Positions 1-8,853 of a stretch of DNA of 64,000 bases are shown in pieces. This stretch comes from Nonomuraea turcica (GTDB taxonomy: Bacteria > Actinomycetota > Actinomycetes > Streptosporangiales > Streptosporangiaceae). The notes beneath the pieces were generated by a model, which saw only the letters and a list, made by a program, of their open reading frames with translations, searched no databases and had not been told where the DNA came from. Positions within the stretch are counted from its first letter, which is position 1, and every line of letters starts with the position of its first letter. The stretch covers positions 62,001-126,000 of the forward strand of contig NZ_JAUZQF010000007.1 in NCBI RefSeq assembly GCF_030718205.1, in the 5' to 3' direction. Made by a program: the position numbers and the translations under genes.

Positions 1-2336
1 GGTGTCTGCCGATAGTCGGTGAGGGGAGTGATCTCGCCGGTCCAGGTATCCAGCTTGTACGGTCGTCCTTCGCCGGTGAGCGTCAGCCGCTGTTCGGTCG
101 CCCACGACCGCTGGTTGAACAGGTAGTAGTAGTCGGTGGTCGCGTCGGAGCGGCGGACACTCAACACGTCGGCGGACGGCGTCGCGTGCGCGGCGGCCGG
201 CGCTATCCCGAGCCGGGCGAGCAGGTCCGGCACGGCCGCGAGGTCGGCGACCCGGTGCACGCCGGGCCGCGCGGCCAACTGGGCGATCAGCCGACGCAGC
301 TCGGTATCCTGCGCCGCCGCGTCGTGGAAGCCCGGAGTCGCCGAGGGCAGCTCACCGACGAAGACGACCGGCAGTCCGTCGCGTGCCAGGTCGAGCAACC
401 GGCGCGCGGTGTCGACCGCCATCGTCTTCTGGTTCGGGAGGACGATCGCCTGGTATGCGCCGGCCGATGGGAACAGCCGCCCGTCCGACACCTTCGCCGA
501 AGGCATCCGCAGGTGCGCCGGACTGAGGTACTCGTACGTGTAGCCACGTTCTGCCAGCGGCGAGTCGCTCTCCAGGAGAGTCTTCGGTCCGGTGAGCGTG
601 GTGGCCGGCGATCGCAGGCCGAAGTCCTGTAGGTAGAGGGCCACGTCGAAGGTCGGCTTCCCCTGCCGAAGCACCAATTGCAGCCGGGCGAGGTGGTCGT
701 TGATCGCCCGGTAGTCCGGCCAGTTGGGCCCGCCCTTGGCGCCCCATGCCTCGGAGAAGGAGGTGTTGCCCCCATACGACATGCCAGGCCACACCGCCTG
801 GTCGGCTGTGCCCTCCCCCTTGGTCAGGTACGGGTAGCCGTGCCACACCACCTGGGTCACTCCACCCGCGTATCCGCGGTACACCGAGCGCAGGTTGGCC
901 GAGTTCTGCCGGCCTCCGGCGGTCGTCGCCCAGACGCTCTCACGCGCCGCGCAACACTCGCTCGACACGAGCGGGGTGCCGTTCAGATGCGCGCCGACCG
1001 ACACTAGCCGGTAGGGCTCGATGTTGTCGTAGAACACCAGCGACTCGCCCTCGGGTACGTCGACATGGGTAGCCGCCTGCGGCGTGTCGATGGGTCCGCC
1101 GTACGGCTGGCTCCGCAGCGCCATGCCGCGTTCGTTCGCCCATTGGCGCAACGGCACGAGCCGGGAGTCGATGTACAGGTCGTTCCAGGTCTGCCGGTAG
1201 TCGGTCCGGATGCGCGCGCCGCTCCCGTCGATGAAGTCGAAGAACGGTGCCGCAGTGAGGCCCGCGGATCCGGCGTCGGTGAGCGCCGGAAGTACGGAGA
1301 TCGGTGAGTAGCCCCGCCGCCGCTCCCACTGGTCGGCGAAGTCCCACGTCCACTTCTGCGAGGTCCCGAGTTCGAGCGAGTCCTCGAAGAGGTCGACACT
1401 GCCGACGGCGTCGAGCGCCTCCCGCACCGGCGGGGTGAGAATCGACGAGTCGTAGAACTGCGTCGTCGCCCGGACTCCCTGTTCGCTGAGGTGGTCGAGG
1501 ACGTAGTTCGGTCTGGTCGTGGTGAAGTTGTTGCGAAGCTGGCCGTCGCCGGTCTGGAAGAAGCCGATCAGCACATAAGTGTCCCCGGCGTCGCCCGGCA
1601 CGTCGAGGCTCAGCGTGCCGTCGTCGCCGACGCTGTCGGTGAGGTCCCGCACGCTGTCGCGATGGAGCATCCGTGGACCGCTGCCCTGGCGGTCGCAGGC
1701 CGCGTCCGCGCACTGGGCGAGCAGCACGGCGATCGGGGTGCGCCGCGCACCGCCCGGGGGTTGCGGGCTGTAGTTGGCCGGCAGGGCGCCGCCGTATCTC
1801 GTACCGCCCTTGACGAAGGCGTGCGAGAACACCAACTGTTGCGACGCCCGTGGATCGTTGACATCGGTCACCGTGGGGACGATCGCCGGCCATCGTGGAC
1901 TGATGGTGAAGTCCAGGGCCAGATCGAGCCGGCCGGCGGTCTCCAGCATGCTCTGGACCTTCTGTGCCCAGCGCGGCGAGCCCCAGCCGTACTCCGCCAG
2001 GAACTCGGGGTCGAAGGCCTTCGGACCGGTGGCGGTGGTCGTGGCGACCTCCGCGCCGCCGGCGCCGACGGCCTTGATGTCGGCGAGCTCAGCGCGTAGC
2101 TGCTCGTCCTCTGTGAAGGCCATCGGCATCCACCAGCGATACTTCGGACGCGCCGTCGAGGGTGGATCGGCGAATGTCCCGGCGGTCAACCTCGGCACGG
2201 ATCCGGCGAGCGCCGCCGACGCCGACGCGGCGTGCGAGGGAGGCGGGGCAGTCGGTGCGATGGCGAGCGGGATGCCGGCGAGCGCCGCCGCGAGGAGCGC
2301 AACAGCGACTACGCGGCGGCGACGCTCACCGGACAT
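1..2336 (-). CDS. Secreted GH106-like glycoside hydrolase, 3' end outside window
   Basis: This is an exported glycosidase, partial at the left edge: about 778 codons are visible and there is no stop before base 1. The start is an ATG at 2336, preceded by GGAG and overlapping the stop of the upstream sialidase gene by 11 bp, so the two are probably translationally coupled. The N-terminus is a Sec signal peptide (an arginine-rich start, a hydrophobic stretch, then small residues). Stretches matching GH106 (alpha-L-rhamnosidase type) are RWWMPMAF near residue 55, ISPRWPAIVP near 135, DSLELGTSQKWTW and RRGYSPISVLPAL in the middle, and DVPEGES further on. Its place at the end of a sialidase operon suggests it trims another sugar from the same glycan. 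The family is fairly clear; the sugar specificity is inferred and could be other than rhamnose. Confidence 0.72.
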   Translation of the reverse strand, partial: MSGERRRRVVAVALLAAALAGIPLAIAPTAPPPSHAASASAALAGSVPRLTAGTFADPPSTARPKYRWWMPMAFTEDEQLRAELADIKAVGAGGAEVATTTATGPKAFDPEFLAEYGWGSPRWAQKVQSMLETAGRLDLALDFTISPRWPAIVPTVTDVNDPRASQQLVFSHAFVKGGTRYGGALPANYSPQPPGGARRTPIAVLLAQCADAACDRQGSGPRMLHRDSVRDLTDSVGDDGTLSLDVPGDAGDTYVLIGFFQTGDGQLRNNFTTTRPNYVLDHLSEQGVRATTQFYDSSILTPPVREALDAVGSVDLFEDSLELGTSQKWTWDFADQWERRRGYSPISVLPALTDAGSAGLTAAPFFDFIDGSGARIRTDYRQTWNDLYIDSRLVPLRQWANERGMALRSQPYGGPIDTPQAATHVDVPEGESLVFYDNIEPYRLVSVGAHLNGTPLVSSECCAARESVWATTAGGRQNSANLRSVYRGYAGGVTQVVWHGYPYLTKGEGTADQAVWPGMSYGGNTSFSEAWGAKGGPNWPDYRAINDHLARLQLVLRQGKPTFDVALYLQDFGLRSPATTLTGPKTLLESDSPLAERGYTYEYLSPAHLRMPSAKVSDGRLFPSAGAYQAIVLPNQKTMAVDTARRLLDLARDGLPVVFVGELPSATPGFHDAAAQDTELRRLIAQLAARPGVHRVADLAAVPDLLARLGIAPAAAHATPSADVLSVRRSDATTDYYYLFNQRSWATEQRLTLTGEGRPYKLDTWTGEITPLTDYRQT

Positions 2337-4323
2337 CACCGTCTCCGATCTGCTCGCCGGCCGGCACGAGGGCGTTCATCGGCAGGTGAGCTGTGAGGCC
2401 GGGGACGCCGTTGGTGTTGCTGGTGTGCAGCAAGGACACCTCGTCGGTGCTCAGCGCGCGGTCGTAGACACGGAACTCGTCCATGCTGCCGTGGAACCGG
2501 TTCGCCCCGTCCAGCCGCTGCCCCAGGTAGATGGGCGTGGGATCGTCGCCGCTGACCGCCCCGGCGGCACCGGACGCGGCGCTGACCTGGACACCGTCCA
2601 CGAACAACGCGACGGTGTCCGCTTGGCGACGCAGCACGACGTGGTGCCAGGCGTCATCGGCGTACGCGCCGGCGGAGGTGACGCCGGCCGACCCCGTGGC
2701 GGTGGTCACCGTGCCACGGATCCGGTTGTCGCCGGGTTCGGCGCTCAGTCGCACCTCGGGTTCGCCGTTGATGCCGTACGCCCAGAACAGTGCCTGGTCC
2801 TTGCTGGTGTCGCCGTACTTGATCCACGTCGACACGGTGAAGTCACCCGTACCCAGGACCGACGCGGTCCGGAAGGGCAGCTGCGCCCGGCCGCGTTCCC
2901 CGTCGAAGCTGAACGCCCGGCCGTACCGGCCCGCGGTGGTGGTGACGCCGTCGAACACCAGCGCCGACCCGCCCGGCACGTCCGGAGTAGTGGACGGGGT
3001 GTGCAGGTCGCGGTCGTTGAGCCGGACGAAGGCGATCTCCGAGCGGTAGTCGGTGGCGCCGCGCTCATAGAGCAGCCCGACATCACCGCCCGGCAGTTCC
3101 ACCATGTCGGCGTAGCCGCCGTAACAGGCGCATTCCTCCACTGTGGCGCTGCGGTCATTGGTTCCGTACACCTGGACGCCCTCGTCGGTCGAGTCGAGCG
3201 GGGTGTCGACGGACTGCCAGCTCAGCCCTTCGTCGAACGACGAGCGGATGGTCGGCCTGATCCTCGGCTCCGTGTTCACCGACGGCGCCATGGTGAGGAT
3301 CCGGTTGTATGCGTCACCTTCGTCGGTGGCCACCAGCCGCAACGACGAGGACTGGATGTGCGGTGCCTCGAACCCGGGCCGCAGCGTGAAGTCGCTGTGG
3401 TACGTCGCCCCGCCGTCCTTGCTGATCGCCACCGCCCGGTGTGGGCGGACGTTCGAGTCGGCCTCCTCCTCGGGCGTGCCACCGGTCCAGTTCTGCCTGG
3501 CCCACACCATGATGTCGCCGTTGACGAGCTCCACCAGGCTGAGTTCCTGCGGGATCAGCTGGCGGTCCATGCCGTAGAAAGCGTTGGCACCCCGGTGCCA
3601 GGTGACGCCGGCGTCATCGCTGTAGACCAGCATCGCGCCGGCCCCCTCGCCGGAGTTGTAGTTGACGCCCGCGATCAGCCGGCCGACGTGCGCGCCGCGG
3701 GTGAGCTGGATGGCGTGCACCGGGCCGGTCGCGTAGTGGCCCCAGGACGGATCGTCCAGCTCGGGCAGCGGGCGTGGAGCAGCCCACGTCAGTCCGTTGT
3801 CGTCGCTGTGCAGGACGTACGGGGTCCGCGGCGCGGTCCGGTGGTTGGTCCCGGGTTTGGCCGGATCCACCGGGTTGTGTGTTCCCAGCAGCACGATGCG
3901 GCCGTCCGGCGCGTCGACCGCCGGAGCACCCGGCAGCTGCCGGTACACCACCGGGCCGGGATTGCCGCGGGTCGCCGGCGCCACTGGGTCCCCTGGTTCG
4001 CCGCGCACCACGGTCTGCGCCGGCTGCCATTCGGTGGCGCCGGCGGGCAGACGGCGGACAACCGTCTCGATGTTGGATTTGTCCGCACACGTGTGGAACC
4101 GGTGCTCGGCGAAGGCCAGCAGCGAGCCGTCCACCGCCAGGACGATCGACGGAATCCGGTAGCACCCGGAGGGCACGTTCGGGCTGGAGAACAGCACGGT
4201 GGTCTTCGACTCGAACGGGTCGACCGCCGCCGCAGCAGCTTGGACAGGTGTCAGTGCCGCCGCCACGCTGAGCCCGAGGGCGAGCAGCACTGCCCGGTGC
4301 TTGGGTTTGCGATGAGTGATCAC
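2326..4323 (-). CDS. Secreted exo-alpha-sialidase (GH33) with C-terminal LamG domain
   Basis: A 665-residue neuraminidase that should release terminal sialic acid outside the cell. The signal peptide covers about residues 1-33. The sialidase domain shows the YRIP motif (55-58) carrying the first triad arginine, and four Asp-boxes of the S-x-D-x-G-x-[TS]-[WY] type near 173, 235, 301 and 362. A conserved GYADMVEL/LLYERG segment near 402-422 should supply the catalytic Glu and Tyr region. A LamG/concanavalin-like domain (about 453-645) follows and probably binds carbohydrate. The start is a GTG with GAGGAG nine bases upstream. The next gene overlaps its stop. It is closely similar along its whole length to the sialidase just upstream in the operon, so the pair looks like a tandem duplication. 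Confidence 0.93.
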   Translation of the reverse strand: MITHRKPKHRAVLLALGLSVAAALTPVQAAAAAVDPFESKTTVLFSSPNVPSGCYRIPSIVLAVDGSLLAFAEHRFHTCADKSNIETVVRRLPAGATEWQPAQTVVRGEPGDPVAPATRGNPGPVVYRQLPGAPAVDAPDGRIVLLGTHNPVDPAKPGTNHRTAPRTPYVLHSDDNGLTWAAPRPLPELDDPSWGHYATGPVHAIQLTRGAHVGRLIAGVNYNSGEGAGAMLVYSDDAGVTWHRGANAFYGMDRQLIPQELSLVELVNGDIMVWARQNWTGGTPEEEADSNVRPHRAVAISKDGGATYHSDFTLRPGFEAPHIQSSSLRLVATDEGDAYNRILTMAPSVNTEPRIRPTIRSSFDEGLSWQSVDTPLDSTDEGVQVYGTNDRSATVEECACYGGYADMVELPGGDVGLLYERGATDYRSEIAFVRLNDRDLHTPSTTPDVPGGSALVFDGVTTTAGRYGRAFSFDGERGRAQLPFRTASVLGTGDFTVSTWIKYGDTSKDQALFWAYGINGEPEVRLSAEPGDNRIRGTVTTATGSAGVTSAGAYADDAWHHVVLRRQADTVALFVDGVQVSAASGAAGAVSGDDPTPIYLGQRLDGANRFHGSMDEFRVYDRALSTDEVSLLHTSNTNGVPGLTAHLPMNALVPAGEQIGDGDVR

Positions 4324-4375
4324 GGTCGCCGCTCCTCTTTCTCATGGCGATGAGGGTTCTGGTGGAGAAGGAGGA

Positions 4376-6406
4376 TCAGGCGCCGGGTGGGATGACGGCG
4401 TCCATCGGCAGGTGTGCGGTGCGGCCGTGAATGCCGTTGGTGTCGCCGGTGCGCAGCCGGGTCAGCTCGGCGGTGCTCAGCGCACGGTCGTAGATTCGGA
4501 ACTCGTCCATGCTGCCGTGGAACCGGTTCGCCCCGTCGAGGCCCTGTCCGAGGTATATCGGTGCGGGGTCGTCGCCGGTGACGGCACCGCCGGCCCCGGA
4601 CGCGACCCCGGCCTGTGCACCGTCGACGAACAGGGTGACCGTGTCGCCCTGCCTGCGCAGCGCCACGTGATGCCACGCGCCGTCGGCGTAAGCGCCGGCG
4701 GACATGACGGCCACCGATCCGCCGGCGGCGTTCACCATGCCACGGATACGGTCACTGCCCGGCTCGGCCCGCAACCACACCTTCGCCTCGCCGTCCTGGC
4801 CGTACGCCGAGACGATGACCTGGTCCTTGGAATCGTCGTCGTGCCTGACCCAGGTCGACACGGTGAAATCGCCCGAACCCAGCACCGGCGCGGTCCGGTA
4901 CGGCAACTGCACCCGACCCCGCTGCCCATCGAAGGCCAGCGCCTGGCCGTACACGCCGCGGGTGGTCGTGACACCCTCGAACACCAGCGCCGACCGGCCC
5001 GGCACGTCCGGAGTGGTGGACGGGGTGTGCAGGTCGCGGTCGTCGAGTACGACGAACGCGATCTCCGCACGGTAGTCGGTGGTCCCGGCGCAGGTCCGGG
5101 TGGACCAGCAACCGGACCTGGTCCGTTCGTAGAGCAGCCCGACATGGCCGTTGGGTAGTTCCACCATGTCCGAGTAACCGCCGTAGCAGGCGCAGTCCTC
5201 GACGGAGATGTCGCGGTTGTTGTCGCCCCACACCTGGACGCCTTCGTCGCTCGAGCGGGCGGGGGTGTCGACGGTCTGCCAGCTGAGCCCCTCGTCGAAC
5301 GTCGAGCGGATGGTCATCCGGCTCCGCGGGTCCACGTTCACCGATGCCGCGGACGTGAGGATCCGGTTGTACCGGTCCCCTTCGTCGGTGGCCCGCAGCC
5401 GCAATGCCGCCGACTGGACTGGCGGTGCCTCGAATCCGCGCAGCAGCGTGAAGCCACTGTCGTATGTCTGGCCGCCGTCCTTGCTGATGGCGTACGCCCG
5501 GTGCGGGCGGATGTCCGGGTCGGCCTCTTCCTCGTCGGTGCCGCCGCTCCAGTTCTGCCTGGCCCACACGAAAATGTCACCGTTGGCTTGTTCAACCAGG
5601 CTCATCTCCTGCGGGATCAGTTGCCGGCCCAGCGGATAGTCCACCCGCGCGCCCCGCTGCCAGATCACGCCGCCGTCATCGCTGTAGACGAGCATGGCAC
5701 CGCGGACGCCCGGGGGGACATAGTTGACGCCTGCCACCAGCCGCCCGGCGTGGGCGCCGCGAGTGAGCTGGATGGCGTGCACCGGACCTGTCGCGTAGTG
5801 ACCCCAGGCCGGGTCGTCCAGCTCCTCCAGGGTGCGTGGCTGGCTCCAGGTCACCCCGTTGTCGTCGCTGTACACCATGTACGGGGTACGTGGGGCACCC
5901 CCGTGGCTCTGGCCGGGAGTGGCCGGGTCCACCGGGTTGTGCGTGCCCAGCAGCACGATCCGGCCGTCCGGGGCGCCGGCCGCCGGAGCGCCCGGCAGGT
6001 GCCGGTACACCACCGGCGCGGCGTTGCCGCGGGTCGCCGGCGCCTGGGGATTGTCAGGCTCGCCCCGCACGACCGTCTGCTCCGGCAGCCACCGTGTGGC
6101 ACCGGGCGGCAGCCGCCTGACCACCGTCTCGATGTTGGACTTGTCGGCGCAGCTGTTGAGCCGGTGCTCGGCGAAGGCCAGCAACGACCCGTCCACCGCG
6201 CGGACGATCGCCGGAATCCGGTGACACCCGGTCGGCACGTTCGGGTCGGAGAACACCACCATTGTCTTCGCCCGGAATGGGTCGGCCGTCGTCTCGATGA
6301 CGTCGGCCGCGACGGGTGCTGCCGTCATCGGCATCACCACCGCCGCCGCGCCGGCTAAAGCGGCTAACCTCGATACCCGGTGTCGGAGTCTGCGATGAGT
6401 TGTCAC
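4376..6406 (-). CDS. Secreted exo-alpha-sialidase (GH33) with LamG domain, paralogue
   Basis: The second tandem sialidase, with the same layout as its neighbour: signal peptide, HRIP in place of YRIP at the front of the propeller, Asp-boxes (SDDNGVTW, SDDGGVIW, SKDGGQTY, TFDEGLSW), the GYSDMVELPNG and LLYERT segments, then a LamG domain to the C-terminus. I chose the GTG at 6406. It has GAGGAGAGG about ten bases upstream and lines up with the GTG start and leader of the paralogue; an in-frame ATG at 6427 would put the Shine-Dalgarno sequence inside the gene. Unlike the paralogue it has a short Cys-containing insertion (RSGCWSTRTCAGT) in the propeller after LLYERT. The two copies may differ in linkage or acceptor preference, but that is inference. 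Confidence 0.92.
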   Translation of the reverse strand: MTTHRRLRHRVSRLAALAGAAAVVMPMTAAPVAADVIETTADPFRAKTMVVFSDPNVPTGCHRIPAIVRAVDGSLLAFAEHRLNSCADKSNIETVVRRLPPGATRWLPEQTVVRGEPDNPQAPATRGNAAPVVYRHLPGAPAAGAPDGRIVLLGTHNPVDPATPGQSHGGAPRTPYMVYSDDNGVTWSQPRTLEELDDPAWGHYATGPVHAIQLTRGAHAGRLVAGVNYVPPGVRGAMLVYSDDGGVIWQRGARVDYPLGRQLIPQEMSLVEQANGDIFVWARQNWSGGTDEEEADPDIRPHRAYAISKDGGQTYDSGFTLLRGFEAPPVQSAALRLRATDEGDRYNRILTSAASVNVDPRSRMTIRSTFDEGLSWQTVDTPARSSDEGVQVWGDNNRDISVEDCACYGGYSDMVELPNGHVGLLYERTRSGCWSTRTCAGTTDYRAEIAFVVLDDRDLHTPSTTPDVPGRSALVFEGVTTTRGVYGQALAFDGQRGRVQLPYRTAPVLGSGDFTVSTWVRHDDDSKDQVIVSAYGQDGEAKVWLRAEPGSDRIRGMVNAAGGSVAVMSAGAYADGAWHHVALRRQGDTVTLFVDGAQAGVASGAGGAVTGDDPAPIYLGQGLDGANRFHGSMDEFRIYDRALSTAELTRLRTGDTNGIHGRTAHLPMDAVIPPGA

Positions 6407-6433
6407 GATCGTCGTTCCTCTCCTCATGGGGGG

Positions 6434-7891
6434 TCACGAGTCGGTGCGGTGCTTGGCGACCGCGGACGCGAACAGCTCGTGCCGCGCGGCACGGTCGTCC
6501 TCGGTGGTGATTCCGCGGTGCGGGGCGCTGAGGTCCAGATAGGTGGGTGGGGTCGCGTCGTAGAGCGCCCATCGCGTCACGGCCTCGCGCATCTGCCCGA
6601 GCGCATCACCGTACGCGGGGTCGTCGAGGAGGTCAGTCAGCTCGTGCGGGTCGGCGGCCAGGTCGAAGAAGGACTCTCCGGCCGTCTCGGACCACAGCAG
6701 CTTGTACCGCTCGGTGCGGGCCATGCCCCCGGCGCCCAGCCGGCGGCGGGTCTCGGCGAAGACACAGTCGTGCCCGGCCACCGGGTCGGCCAGGTCACGA
6801 CCGGGCAGCGGTGACGCCGGCTGCACGCCGCAGCTCGCCAGGATCGTCGGGGCGACGTCGACCAGCGAGACAAGCGCGTCGGCGACATCGCCGGGCCGCC
6901 GCCCGCCCGGAAACTTGACCAGCAGCGGCACCTTCACCACAGGGTCGTACATCGGCCCGTCCTTGAGGAGCAGGTGGTGGAAGCCGAGGTACTCTCCGTG
7001 GTCGGCGGTGAAGATGATGAGGGTGTCGTCGTAGAGCCCGCGCTCCCGCAGCAGGTCGAGCATCAGGCCCACCTGGTGGTCCAGCTGCGTGATGGTGGCG
7101 TAGTAGAGCGCCATGACCCGTTGCAGCAGCGGCCGCGTCAGCGATTCGTAGTCGAAGTACTCCCGTCGGTGGCGGCGGTCGCCTTCCGGAATCGTGTCCG
7201 TCCAGCCCGGTAACGGGGTCAGCGTCGCCGGGTCGTACAGGTCGTCCCAGCCCGCGGGCGGGTCGAACGGGTGATGCGGCTTGATGAACGACACGTGCAG
7301 CAACTGACCGGTGCCGCCGGACCAGCCGGCCAGCACGGTCCGCGCCCGTTCGCCGATCCAGGTGGTGGAGTGCCACTGTTCCGGCAGGTTCGACCTTCCG
7401 CTGCCGAAGGTCTCCCAGTACGACCGGGATGCCTGCGCGCGGAATTCCTGCTCCTGGTCGACGAGGTCGGTCACCGGCGCCAGCCCGGCCGCGGCCAGCT
7501 CCCGGTGGTAGTCGTCGTCGTACCGGCCGGGCCCGTCCTGCTCGGCGAGCTCCATGCGGTCGTAGCCGACGTCAAGGTAGGTCGGCGTGAAGTGCATCTT
7601 GCCGACCGCCGCCGTCCGGTACCCGGCCCGGCGTAACGCCCGCGGGAACGTGTCGATGCCGGGCGCGAGAGTGCAACGATTCGTCCAACCACCATGCTGG
7701 CGCACGTGCAGGCCGGACAGCAGCGAGTACCGGGATGGGGTGCAGACCGGGAACGGGCAGAACGCGTTGCTGTATCGGACGCCGTCGGCGGCCAGCCGGT
7801 CCAGGTTGGGGGTACGCACGTCCGGGTTGCCGGCGACGCCGAGGCAGTCCGCCCGGAACTGGTCGGCCTGGATGACCAGAACATTGGGCAT
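6434..7891 (-). CDS. Cytoplasmic-type sulfatase (formylglycine-dependent)
   Basis: A 485-residue sulfatase that hydrolyses a sulfate ester. The N-terminus MPNVLVIQADQFRAD carries the first metal-binding aspartate (D10). CTPSR at residues 50-54 is the Cys-type signature whose Cys50 is converted to formylglycine, and TADHGEYLG further on supplies the Asp/His metal and substrate residues. There is no signal peptide, so the enzyme should act inside the cell on an imported sulfated sugar. The start ATG shares one base with the stop of nanA (TGATG), which couples them tightly. Being placed between the sialidases and the lyase suggests the substrate is a sulfated sialoglycan fragment; choline-sulfatase-like activity is an alternative. 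Confidence 0.88.
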   Translation of the reverse strand: MPNVLVIQADQFRADCLGVAGNPDVRTPNLDRLAADGVRYSNAFCPFPVCTPSRYSLLSGLHVRQHGGWTNRCTLAPGIDTFPRALRRAGYRTAAVGKMHFTPTYLDVGYDRMELAEQDGPGRYDDDYHRELAAAGLAPVTDLVDQEQEFRAQASRSYWETFGSGRSNLPEQWHSTTWIGERARTVLAGWSGGTGQLLHVSFIKPHHPFDPPAGWDDLYDPATLTPLPGWTDTIPEGDRRHRREYFDYESLTRPLLQRVMALYYATITQLDHQVGLMLDLLRERGLYDDTLIIFTADHGEYLGFHHLLLKDGPMYDPVVKVPLLVKFPGGRRPGDVADALVSLVDVAPTILASCGVQPASPLPGRDLADPVAGHDCVFAETRRRLGAGGMARTERYKLLWSETAGESFFDLAADPHELTDLLDDPAYGDALGQMREAVTRWALYDATPPTYLDLSAPHRGITTEDDRAARHELFASAVAKHRTDS

Positions 7892-8823
7892 CAGTGGATC
7901 TCGTCGCCGAATCCGAGCCGGGTCACCTCGGCGCGCAACCCGGCCAGCTCATGCGAACCGGGCGACACCAGCGGCTGGCGGCATGGTCCGCAGTCGACGG
8001 CGAACAAGGAGCCGAGCGCTTTGAAGCCGGCCAGCTCGCCACCGTACCGCCCGGCGATTTCGATGACCTGCTGCGCCTGGAGTTGGAGCCGTTGCGCGGC
8101 CGCCAGGTCTCCTCCGGCGGCATGGTCGAGCATCTGACGGAACAGCGGGCCGGCGAAGTTGTACACCGACCCGATGGCGGCTCGTGCCCCCCACTGCCAG
8201 GCGGCGAGCGCCAGGTTGGCCACGCCGACGTAGATCTCCTGTTCCTCCCCCGCCAGGTGCAGGCAGCGTTGCAGGTCGACCATGTCGTTGTGGGCGAACT
8301 TGACCCCGGCGAAGGTCGGGATCCTCTCCCGCGCGGCCAGCAGAACGTCGCTGGCACGCAGGTTCACTCCGGTCGCCGAGGGGATGTGGTAGTAGGTGAA
8401 CGGCAGCGTCGGGGCGGCGTCCGCGATGGCCGCGCAGGCATCGACCAGCGCAACCACTGTGTTGGGACGATGGAAGTACGGGGGGACCGCGGAGATCGCC
8501 TTCACCCCCAGCGATTCCGCGTGCGCCGCCAGCCGGCCGGCCTCGGTGACGCTCGCGTGTCCCACATGGACGAGGACGTCCAGCCGGCCGGCCGCGACCT
8601 CGCACCACCGCTCGGCCAGCGCCATCCGCTCGGCGGTGGACATGGACGCTCCTTCGCCGGCGGTGCCGCCGACGAACGCCGCCGGCGACCCCCACGCGAC
8701 CAGCGCGTCCGCCTGCTTCGCGACGATGTCGAGGGCGAGTCCGCCAGCCTCGTCGAACGGGGTGAACACGGCGGTGAGCAGCGCCATGTCCGGTCCGTCG
8801 GTGCAGTAGCCCAAGCGGGTCAT
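7891..8823 (-). CDS. nanA: N-acetylneuraminate lyase (DapA/NanA superfamily)
   Basis: A class I aldolase that splits N-acetylneuraminate into ManNAc and pyruvate. At 310 residues it has the usual length. GTAGE (53-57) matches the carboxylate-binding loop. YYHIPSATGV carries Tyr145, and GVKFAHND carries the Schiff-base Lys175. The YHIP..TGV form is typical of neuraminate lyases rather than of dihydrodipicolinate synthase. It lies 30 bp downstream of the transporter binding-protein gene and is fused by TGATG to the sulfatase gene. No nanK, nanE, nagA or nagB is in the window, so the rest of the pathway must be encoded elsewhere. A related 2-keto-3-deoxy acid aldolase function is possible but less likely here. 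Confidence 0.88.
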   Translation of the reverse strand: MTRLGYCTDGPDMALLTAVFTPFDEAGGLALDIVAKQADALVAWGSPAAFVGGTAGEGASMSTAERMALAERWCEVAAGRLDVLVHVGHASVTEAGRLAAHAESLGVKAISAVPPYFHRPNTVVALVDACAAIADAAPTLPFTYYHIPSATGVNLRASDVLLAARERIPTFAGVKFAHNDMVDLQRCLHLAGEEQEIYVGVANLALAAWQWGARAAIGSVYNFAGPLFRQMLDHAAGGDLAAAQRLQLQAQQVIEIAGRYGGELAGFKALGSLFAVDCGPCRQPLVSPGSHELAGLRAEVTRLGFGDEIH

Positions 8824-8853
8824 GCGGTTCCCTTCGATTGGCCGGCGGGCCGG

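Noticed and set aside
1774..4353. An 859-codon open frame on the plus strand across the sialidase gene
   Set aside because: It is antisense to a sialidase gene with clear motifs, has no family features and is rich in Arg, Val and Gly, as expected of GC-driven shadow frames.
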